Origin: JADKAV01 sp963732355
GTDB lineage: Bacteria > Actinomycetota > Actinomycetes > S36-B12 > UBA10799
Reading direction: 5' to 3'
DNA: 64,000 bases
NCBI GenBank assembly: GCA_963732355.1
Contig: CAVSZD010000008.1
Span: 21,258 to 85,257 of the forward strand
The notes beneath the pieces were generated by a model that was not told where the DNA came from, did no database searches, and saw nothing but the letters and a program-made list of their open reading frames with translations. Below, piece by piece: positions 9,273 through 19,400 of this stretch. The translations under genes were made by a program, and so were the position numbers. Positions within the stretch are counted from its first letter, which is position 1. Every line of letters begins with the position of its first letter.

Positions 9273-9438
9273 GACATCTCGCAACGGCAACGAGGGCATC
9301 GGCAAACCCGAGCCCCTCAAGCACGACTTCGCCGGATACTGGTCCCGGCGAATCGATGACGAACATCGCCTCGTGTACAAACGTGCCGGCGACGACGAGG
9401 TCCGGATCGCCTCCTGCCGCTACCACTACGGGACGTAG
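9273..9438 (+). pseudogene. yoeB: YoeB toxin remnant lacking its N-terminal half
   Basis: Immediately after the antitoxin stop, the frame ending at 9436-9438 encodes TSRNGNEGIGKPEPLKHDFA, then GYWSRRIDDEHRLVYK, then IASCRYHYGT. This is the C-terminal 50 or so residues of YoeB, including the conserved GIGKPEPL loop, the HRLVY strand and the terminal CRYHY motif. About 40 N-terminal codons, which normally overlap or abut the antitoxin stop, are deleted. It therefore cannot encode a working RNase. A related shorter remnant lies at 1885-2046. Confidence 0.75.
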
Positions 9439-9562
9439 TTCGTCCAACGAGTGAGTTGCCGCTGAGGTGCCAGGATGCCGCCACCGGGGTGTCCCGGTAC
9501 CTGTGGTGCAACTGAGTCGTTGCTGAGTCACAAGGCTGACCAGGGGGCGTGATTCTTTGCGC

Positions 9563-9978
9563 TCAGCCCCCCGTCCCGCGCACCACCGCCGCCAGTTCCG
9601 CGGCGGTCACCCCGTACACCTTGGCCATCCGCCGCGGGTCCGGCGGCAGTTCCTCGCCGGCCTCCACCCGCTTCAACGCCGACCGCTCCGGCCCCAGCCG
9701 CTGGGCGGCTTGCGCCTGGGTCAATCCCAACGACTCCCGCAGCCGCCGCAGGTCGGCCGCATCGCCTGGCCCGGGCTGCTCGAGGTCGTCGAACCCCAGG
9801 CCGAGCACCTGCGCCAACTGCGCCTGGGTCGAGGCCTTCGGTGCCCTGGCCCCGGTCTCCCAGGCCTGCACGCTGGCCGCGCTCACCCCGACCCGCTGGC
9901 CCAACTCCGCCCGCGAGTTGCCCCGAGCAGTCGGGCGTCCCGCAGCGCATCGGCGCTGAAGCGGCGGTTACGGCGCAC
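9563..9978 (-). pseudogene. Tandem-HTH XRE regulator, cassette copy 1, N-terminal frameshift
   Basis: From GTG at 9978 the sequence begins like its intact paralogue at 23086-23499 (VRRNRRFSADALRDARL), then changes frame near 9925-9935, where one base is missing relative to copy 2. The remaining frame (from 9904) encodes VSAASVQAWETGARAP, a linker FDDLEQPGPGDAADLRRLRE, and a second HTH with LGLTQAQAAQRLGPERSALK. Two helix-turn-helix units of the XRE/Cro type are thus fused in one chain. A shortened protein starting at 9904 would lack the first helices of HTH 1. The stop of the upstream secreted-protein remnant lies 10 bases before the GTG. Confidence 0.7.
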
Positions 9979-9987
9979 GACCCGGCC

Positions 9988-10065
9988 CTACGCGACCGTC
10001 CACTTCTTGCTGAACACGTGCGGCCGGTAGCCCGGTGCCTTCAGCGACACCGTGCTGCTGAGTAC
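9988..10065 (-). pseudogene. C-terminal scrap of the KKWTV secreted protein, cassette copy 1
   Basis: The last ~26 codons before the TAG at 9988-9990 encode a segment ending SLKAPGYRPHVFSKKWTVA. It matches the C-terminus of the intact-like secreted protein at 23506-24455 (ending YSKKWTVK) and the degraded copy at 20635 (ending FSKKWTVT). Upstream of about 10065 the similarity stops, so the rest of the gene was lost. Its position directly before the XRE regulator is the same as in the other two copies. Confidence 0.6.
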
Positions 10066-10422
10066 CAGGTCTGGCCCGACTGCAGCCGAACCGCTGACCT
10101 GGGGCCATGCCACTTGTCCAATACGCACCGGGTGAGGCCCCCGCAGGACCGGGTCCGCACCGGAGGCAAGAATCTCCCCTTCCGCTTGTCAGTACGGACG
10201 TTGCACAGGGCAACCTGATGCAGGGCGGTCTCAGGTTCGACCAGGTCATGTTCCGCTTAACTACATGGATGCGGGGTCAGGACAGGGAGGCGGGCGCTTA
10301 CCGGAAACAGCAGGGACTCATGTCGAGGAGTCAAGCATGTGCGGCCGCCGCACCTTGTTCACTTGTGTCGGAGTAGGGTACGGGTGGTTTCGTAAGTGCG
10401 CTTAACAAATGGGGGGCGTGCC
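10066..10422. other. Intergenic region upstream of the RHS giant gene
   Basis: No coding signature is seen on either strand in these ~350 bases, which separate the cassette copy 1 remnant from the RHS-type gene. The stretch should contain the promoter of the plus-strand giant gene. A G-run just before the ATG (GGGGGGCG at about 10411) may serve as the ribosome-binding site. Part of it may be decayed remainder of the secreted protein, but no residue-level similarity is visible. Confidence 0.4.
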
Positions 10423-13400
10423 ATGGCTGCACGACGATCGTTCATTTCTGTAGTCGCGATCGGTGCGCTGGCTTTGGCCGGCTGGGGCGCCCCTGCTGCG
10501 GAATCAGCCGATCGGGCCCAACCCGTCAAGTTGGTGGATGCGAATGCCCGGACAGCAGCCTTGGCGAAGAAGGCGGCCAAGGGTGCATTGCGTGTGCGTG
10601 TTGCAGGTCTGCCCGACGGTGTGCAGCCACAGGTGCGTATCGGCGGTCCAGGTGGCTACCGGGCCAACGTGCGACGGACCACGACGCTGAAGAGGCTGAC
10701 CCCGGGGGTCTACAAGGTCTCAACCCCACGAGTCACAACTGCGGCTGGAGTTGGTACCGGGGAACCTTCGAAGTCGCGTGTGACGGTGCGGGCTAACCGG
10801 ACGACTACGGTCACGGCTGACTACGTCTGGACGACGAACTCCCCAACCATTCCCCCCACCCAGCCACCAGTCACGCCGCCGTCCTCCCCGCCTCCCTCCA
10901 CGCCACCTCCGGCGGACACAACACCGCCCGGGCCGGTCACCGGGCTGGCCGTGGTTGATCGCACGCCGACCAGCTTGGCGTTGTCGTGGACAAACCCGGG
11001 CGATGCGGATCTGGCCAGCGTGATTGTCAGACGAGCTATTGGTCCGACGGCGCCAGCGACGGCGTCGACCGGGAGTGCGGTGGCTCTCCAGGCGCCTCTT
11101 GCAGCGCAGGTGGCTGACGCTGGTCTGGCACCGGGGACTGAGTACTCGTACGCGGTATTCACGCGCGACGTACTTGGCAATACCGGTTCTCGCATGACTG
11201 TGACGGCAACGACTGAGACAGTGGACACGACGCCTCCGGGGCCGGTGACCGGGCTGACGGTGGGTACGCGCACGACCTCGTCGGTGCAGTTGTCGTGGAC
11301 CAATCCGGCGGACGCTGATCTGGACCGGATTGTGGTGCGGCGGGCGGCTGGTCCGGTGCCACCGGCGAACGTCACGGCGGGCACTGGTGTGACGTTGGGT
11401 TCACTGAAGGCGACGTCAGTCACGGATTCGGGGTTGACGTCGGACTCGGAGTTTTCCTATGCCGTGTTCGCCAAGGACGCCGTTGGCAACGTCAGTCAGG
11501 CCACCACGGTCACGACCCGCACCCAAGCGGAGGACACGACGCCTCCGGGGCCGGTGACCGGGCTGACGGTGGGTACGCGCACGACCTCGTCGGTGCAGTT
11601 GTCGTGGACCAATCCGGCGGACGCTGATCTGGACCGGATTGTGGTGCGGCGGGCGGCTGGTCCGGTGCCACCGGCGAACGTCACGGCGGGCACTGGTGTG
11701 GCGTTGGGTTCACTGAAGGCGACGTCAGTCACGGATTCGGGGTTGACGTCGGACTCGGAGTTTTCCTATGCCGTGTTCGCCAAGGACGCCGTTGGCAACG
11801 TCAGTCAGGCCACCACGGTCACCACCCGCACCCAAGCGGAGGACACGACGCCTCCGGGGCCGGTGACCGGCCTCACGGTCAACTCGGTTGCGGCCCGCTC
11901 GATCAGTCTGAACTGGAGCAACCCCAGCGATGCGGATCTGGAGCGGGTCGTTGTCCGTCGTGCCACCGGGCCGAATGCACCCTTGACGCCGACCGACGGC
12001 ACGGCAGTGACGCTGACTTCCCCTACTGCGACGAATGTCAAGGACGGCGGGCTAGCGCCTGACACTGAGTATTCGTACGCGGTGTTCACTCGCGATACTC
12101 TCGGCAACACGTCCCAGGTTCCCGTCACCACGACTGCGAAGACGCTTCTCCCGCCGGCGATCCCGACCGGGCTTACCGCTGTACCCCTTCACAACGCCGT
12201 GAAACTCACCTGGGATGCGGTTCCCAACCCGGGTCAATATCGCATCTATCAGGGCGCCAGTTCCAGCGGGCCGTGGTCGTACATCGGGTCCACCGACGCC
12301 ACCATCACCAAGTACACGGCGACTGGGCTCACCGACGGTGTTGCCTACTGGTTCGCTGTCACGAGTGTCGATCCAGATGGCAACGACGAAAGCATCAGGT
12401 CAACACCGGCTTCAGCGACACCACAGCCACCTGGCGGAACCGCACACTGCGGCAGCCTCCCGGAGGACCAAACCTGGTCCGCTGGAACTGTGCACGTGAT
12501 CACCTGCCAGGTTGAGATTCCCTGGGGCCGCACGCTGACGATCGCCCCCGGAGCCATCGTGAAGGGTTCTTCGGGCATCGCAGTCAGCGGGGCGTTGCGC
12601 ATCGACGGAACTGCGGCCGACCCCGCCGTCCTGACCAGCTACGCGGACGACACAGTCGGGGGTGACACGAACGCCGACGGCGACGCCACGGCACCGAGCT
12701 TGTGGAATGGCATAAGTACCTGGCAGCGAGCCACTGACCAGCCCCCCAGCGTGACCATCTCGCATCTCCACCTGTCCTATGCCGGTGTGAACATCCAGAA
12801 CAGCGGCGATGACCGCGACACCTTCAGCTACGTCGAACGTATTTCCGAGGTCTTGGACTCGACGTTCGACCACGGAGCGAGTCTCTACGTCGACGCATCG
12901 GGCCCCATCAATATCAGCGGTAACACCGTAGACACGGCTGCCGAGAATGAACGCCCGAGCCGGGGCATTTCGGTGCGCCAGCAGGGGTATCTGTCGGCGG
13001 TGACGGTGTCGGGGAACACGGTGTCGGGGGTCAACGCGGGCAACGCGGACTACAACGCGGTGAACAACTCCTGGCCGTACGGCAGCGGCAGCGGTGTGTT
13101 CGTGTGGGTGCAGGGGCAGTCGACGGTGTCGCCGGTGGTGCAGAACAACACGGTGTCGAAGACCTCGCATGAGGGCTGGGTGGTGGATTCCCAGCGTCTG
13201 GATCCGTCGAAGCTGACCGGGAACACGGTGGGGTCGGGCAGCTTGAACGGGTTCGGGATGCAGGGCACCTTGATCTCGGACTTGTCGTTGCCGTTCGGGA
13301 ACACCCCGCTGGTGTTGACCTCGAGTCTGTCGGTGGGTGAGGGGGCCACGTTGACGGTCAACCCGGGCGTGGTCGTCAAATCCCGTGGCGGGTACCTGAG

Positions 13401-16400
13401 TGTGGCCGGGGGGGCGTTGAAGGTGCTGGGGACCGCGGGGTCGCCGGTCACGTTCACCTCCTGGCGTGACGACTCGGTGGGCGGGGACTACAACCAAGAT
13501 GGAGACAACACCACCCCGGCCCCCGGGGACTGGGGCGGGATCAGCGCGAGTACGGGTTACCCGGGCTATCTGCCGCCGAGTGTGCAGATCGACCGGGCGC
13601 GGGTGTCGTACGCGGGTGTGAACATTCAGAACCAGGGTGATGACCGGGACGACTCGTATGTGGCGCGGACCACCTCGATCACGAACTCGACGTTCGACCA
13701 CGGCGGCTCAGTGCGGGTGGACGCCGCGGGGCCGGTGACGGTGACCGGGAACACGGTGTCCAACGCGGCCGCGGCGGAGTACTCCGGGCGGGGCATTTCG
13801 GTGATGCAGAACGGGTATCTGTCGGCGGTGACGGTGTCGGGGAACACGGTGTCGGGGGTCAACGCGGGCAACGCGGACTACAACGCGGTGAACAACTCCT
13901 GGCCGTACGGCAGCGGCAGCGGTGTGTTCGTGTGGGTGCAGGGGCAGTCGACGGTGTCGCCGGTGGTGCAGAACAACACGGTGTCGAAGACCTCGCATGA
14001 GGGCTGGGTGGTGGATTCCCAGCGTCTGGATCCGTCGAAGCTGACCGGGAACACGGTGGGGTCGGGCAGCTTGAACGGGTTCGGGATGCAGGGCACCTTG
14101 ATCTCGGACTTGTCGTTGCCGTTCGGGAACACCCCGCTGGTGTTGACCTCGAGTCTGTCGGTGGGTGAGGGGGCCACGTTGACGGTCAACCCGGGCGTGG
14201 TCGTCAAATCCCGTGGCGGGTACCTGAGTGTGGCCGGGGGGGCGTTGAAGGTGCTGGGGACCGCGGGGTCGCCGGTCACGTTCACCTCCTGGCGTGACGA
14301 CTCGGTGGGCGGGGACTACAACAAGGACGGCACCGTCACAACCCCGGCCCCCGGGGACTGGGGCGGGATCAGCGCGAGTACGGGTTACCCGGGCTATCTG
14401 CCGCCGAGTGTGCAGATCGACCGGGCGCGGGTGTCGTACGCGGGTGTGAACATTCAGAACCAGGGTGATGACCGGGACGACTCGTATGTGGCGCGGACCA
14501 CCTCGATCACGAACTCGACGTTCGACCACGGCGGCTCAGTGCGGGTGGACGCCGCGGGGCCGGTGACGGTGACCGGGAACACGGTGTCCAACGCGGCCGC
14601 GGCGGAGTACTCCGGGCGGGGCATTTCGGTGCGCCAGCAGGGGTATCTGTCGGCGGTGACGGTGTCGGGGAACACGGTGTCGGGGGTCAACGCGGGCAAC
14701 GCGGACTACAACGCGGTGAACAACTCCTGGCCGTACGGCAGCGGCAGCGGTGTGTTCGTGTGGGTGCAGGGGCAGTCGACGGTGTCGCCGGTGGTGCAGA
14801 ACAACACGGTGTCGAAGACCTCGCATGAGGGCTGGGTGGTGGATTCCCAGCGTCTGGATCCGTCGAAGCTGACCGGGAACACGGTGGGGTCGGGCAGCTT
14901 GAACGGGTTCGGGATGCAGGGCACCTTGATCTCGGACTTGTCGTTGCCGTTCGGGAACACCCCGCTGGTGTTGACCTCGAGTCTGTCGGTGGGTGAGGGG
15001 GCCACGTTGACGGTCAACCCGGGCGTGGTCGTCAAATCCCGTGGCGGGTACCTGAGTGTGGCCGGGGGGGCGTTGAAGGTGCTGGGGACCGCGGGGTCGC
15101 CGGTCACGTTCACCTCCTGGCGTGACGACTCGGTGGGCGGGGACTACAACAAGGACGGCACCGTCACAACCCCGGCCCCCGGGGACTGGGGCGGGATCAG
15201 CGCGAGTACGGGTTACCCGGGCTATCTGCCGCCGAGTGTGCAGATCGACCGGGCGCGGGTGTCGTACGCGGGTGTGAACATTCAGAACCAGGGTGATGAC
15301 CGGGACGACTCGTATGTGGCGCGGACCACCTCGATCACGAACTCGACGTTCGACCACGGCGGCTCAGTGCGGGTGGACGCCGCGGGGCCGGTGACGGTGA
15401 CCGGGAACACGGTGTCCAACGCGGCCGCGGCGGAGTACTCCGGGCGGGGCATTTCGGTGATGCAGAACGGGTATCTGTCGGCGGTGACGGTGTCGGGGAA
15501 CACGGTGTCGGGGGTCAACGCGGGCAACGCGGACTACAACGCGGTGAACAACTCCTGGCCGTACGGCAGCGGCAGCGGTGTGTTCGTGTGGGTGCAGGGG
15601 CAGTCGACGGTGTCGCCGGTGGTGCAGAACAACACGGTGTCGAAGACCTCGCATGAGGGCTGGGTGGTGGATTCCCAGCGTCTGGATCCGTCGAAGCTGA
15701 CCGGGAACACGGTGGGGTCGGGCAGCTTGAACGGGTTCGGGATGCAGGGCACCTTGATCTCGGACTTGTCGTTGCCGTTCGGGAACACCCCGCTGGTGTT
15801 GACCTCGAGTCTGTCGGTGGGTGAGGGGGCCACGTTGACGGTCAACCCGGGCGTGGTCGTCAAATCCCGTGGCGGGTACCTGAGTGTGGCCGGGGGGGCG
15901 TTGAAGGTGCTGGGGACCGCGGGGTCGCCGGTCACGTTCACCTCCTGGCGTGACGACTCGGTGGGCGGGGACTACAACAAGGACGGCACCGTCACAACCC
16001 CGGCCCCCGGGGACTGGGGCGGGATCAGCGCTTCCAGCGGTGGAACGGCGGACTTCACCGGCACCGTCGCTCGCTACGCGAGTACCACCTTGTCGACGTA
16101 CGGCGACGGCGGAATCCGGTACAGGGGGAAGATCACGCAGTGCAGCTCGTATGGCGCTCACGAATCGGGCGGCGTACTCGATGTCCGCAACGTGGATTGG
16201 GGGACACCCACAGGGCCTGCCCCCTTCGGTACTGGCTGTGCCATCTACTCGGGCACTGGCAATCTGCTCTTCGTGCCTTGGGTCGGCTATGTCGCCACCC
16301 AGGCGCGCAACTTCGCGGTCATGAGCTGGTCGGGTGCGGGCTCGTCCTGGGGCAGTTACACCCGCTACCGCATGACGACCGCTGATCCGGTCGACCCTGT

Positions 16401-19400
16401 CAGCGGCAACTTCTCCATCGTCCTTACAGACGTCAGCGTGCCGGAACCGGGCGTCGATCTCACTTCTGTGCGGTCGTACAACTCTCAGAACGTGACCTCC
16501 GGGGTGATGGGACCGGGCTGGCGGTCCTCCTGGGAGATCAGCGTCGAGCCCACCTCCGAGGAGGGGACTACCAACATCAGGTGGGGTGACGGCCGCATTG
16601 ACCGATACGCCAAGCAGTCGGACGGCACTCTGAAGGCCGCTGCTGGCAACTTCACCACGCTGGTGAAGGACGCGAACGGATATCTAGCCACAACGAAGGA
16701 TCGGACGAAGTACCGCTTCTCTGATTCTGGAGTTCTGCAGTCGGTGTCCGATTCGAACGGGAACACACTGACGGTCACCAGCGACTCAGGAGGGCGGGTT
16801 ACGGGTGTCACGGACGGTGCCGGTCGGCAACTCGCGTTGGTCTACAACAGTTCCGGCCTGCTCACCAAGGTGACCGACCCGAAGAGCCAGTCCTTCTCGT
16901 TCGGCTACGACGTCAAGGGACGTCTGACGCAGGTCACTGAGCCCACCGGCGGGGTCATCGGTTATGCCTACGACGATCTTGACCGACTGGTGACGGCAAC
17001 CGACGCGCTTGGCAACGTCACAATCACCAACGAGTACGACAACGCCTATCGGGTTGTCAATCAAACGGATGCGCGTGGCAAGACCTCCCATTTCTCGTAC
17101 AACCCTGCTGGGCTCAACACCCAGGTGACGGATCCGCGAGGCCACACCACGACTTATGTGTACGACGATCAGACCCGCCTCGTCACCGTCACGGACCCTC
17201 TCGGGGCCCAGATCAACTACACCTACGACTCGGCCGGCAACGTGCTCACGATCAAGGATCAACTCGGTGGCCTGGTCAAGAACACATACGATGCGCGGGG
17301 CAACGTGCTGACGGTGACGGATCAACTGTCCCGCAAGACGACGAACACGTACTCCGAGGACCTTCTCACCTCCACGACGCGGCCTGGGGGAGCGACTCGA
17401 CAGTACGTGTATGACGCGAACCGCAACCTGGTCTCCCAGACGGATGCAAGCGGCGGGGCCACGACGCTGGAGGTGTCCGCGCGCGGGCTCGTGACGTCAT
17501 CCACTGACCCCCTCGGCCGCAAGACCTCCTACGCATACAACGCGCAGGGTGATCAGACGACACGGACGGACCCGATGGCCAGGACAACGACGTGGATCTA
17601 CGATTCGCTTGGTCGGCCGACCAGCCAAACCACTCCGGCGGGACGCGTGACGCTTACGTCGTACGATGCCTTGGGTCACGTTACATCAACAACCGACCCG
17701 GGCGGCCACACCTCGGTGTTCGCCTACGATCTTGCCGGCCGCAGGACCTCGATGACGGACCCATTGGGCCACACCACAACCACTGAGCACGACGCCGCAG
17801 GTCTGCCAATCGCAGTCACCGATGCATCGGGTAACGTGACGCGCCAGTCGTACGATGACGCTGGCAATCTTCTATCCGCTACGGACCCAGAGGGCGCCGT
17901 CACCACTTACGGGTACGACGCTGCCGGACGCAAGGTCTCTGAAGCCGATCCGCTCGGCCATACGACGGCGATGCAATACGACCTTGTCGGCCGTCTCACG
18001 GGAACGACTGACCCGCTAGGCCACACCCAAGGCCTCACATATGATGCGGCCGGCCAGCTCGTGTCCGTAACCAACGGCGCCGGGGAAATCACCAGGTTCA
18101 CCTACGACGCAGCGGGGCGTCAGACTGTCATCAAGGATGCTAACGCTCATTCGTGGACCCGTGCCTACGACGCTGAAGACCGCATCGTGAAGACGACTGA
18201 TCCGAAGAACCGGGATACGACCTACTCCTACGATCTTGCCGGCCAGCGCAAGAAGACGGTGCTGGCAACGGGTCAGGAGATCGCATTCGGGTACGACGGT
18301 GCGGGGCAGCAGACGTCTGTCGACCCGGTAGGAGGGACGAGTGCGACCTATGAGTATTCCGCCGACGGCCTGCTCACCAGACGGGTTGATTCCACGGGCA
18401 CGTTGAATCTCTCCTACGACGCGCGGGGCCTTCCGACTTCTGCCACAGACCAGTTGGGACGAACCGTCTCTTGGACCTACGACGACGCCAGTCGACTCGC
18501 CAGCCGCACCGTGATGGGGTCGACCACCACGCTACTGAGGGACGCTGTGGGAAATGTCACTCAGGCGCAAGACACGGCGGGCAATGCCTCCTGGACGTAC
18601 AACAAGCGCAGTCAGCCTGTTTCGGCGACGCTTCCGAATGGCACGGCCCTTGTCAATGCCTATGACTCCGCAGGGCGCCTGACCGGTACGTCCTACTCCC
18701 GCTCGGGTTCGACATTGTGGTACGAGAATCTGACGTACGACGACGCGGATCGTATGGTGGGCCAAACCACGCCAGGCGACGATCGGGCGTTCGCATACGA
18801 TGCGGCCAACCGGCTGGCCTCGGAGTCCCGCAATGGTCAAACAACATCGTGGACCTACGACAAAGTCGGAAACCGATTGACTGAGACATCCTCCGGTTCC
18901 ACAGTGAACTACACCTATGACGTTGCGGACCAACTAGTGTCCGTTGGCCCGTCTGCTTTCACCTACGACGCGGCCGGAAACCTCACGAAGGTGACGTCCG
19001 GTGGTGCCGACACAACCTACGGCTACGACGTGCTGGGCCACCTTGCTTCGATCTCCGGCTCTGGCAAGAACTGGACGGTCGACGTGGATGCCGACGGGCA
19101 ACTGCTTCGGTACGCCGGATCTGACTCCGGCGACTACCTCTATGACAGGACTTCCTCCGCCTATCAACTCCTGGGCGGCAGCGTGAATGGTCAGAGTTTC
19201 AGGTACCTGACAGGAGCACTTCCATATGCCCGCGACAAGCAACCCGGAACGGATGTTCTGATCGCTGATCACCTGGCGACTCCCCGCGGCTGGGCGAATG
19301 GCGCGGGAGTCCTGATCGGTGGACTTCAGGTCAACGCCTGGGGCGACAGTGCAACCACGCCCGACGACGTATTGGGTTTTGCGGGAGGAGCAAACCTTCC

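Noticed and set aside
13050..16161. Long minus-strand open frames of 265-429 residues repeated every 828 bases
   Set aside because: They are antisense shadows of the repeated RHS coding sequence, Arg/His/Pro-rich, with no family resemblance; the plus strand is the real gene.
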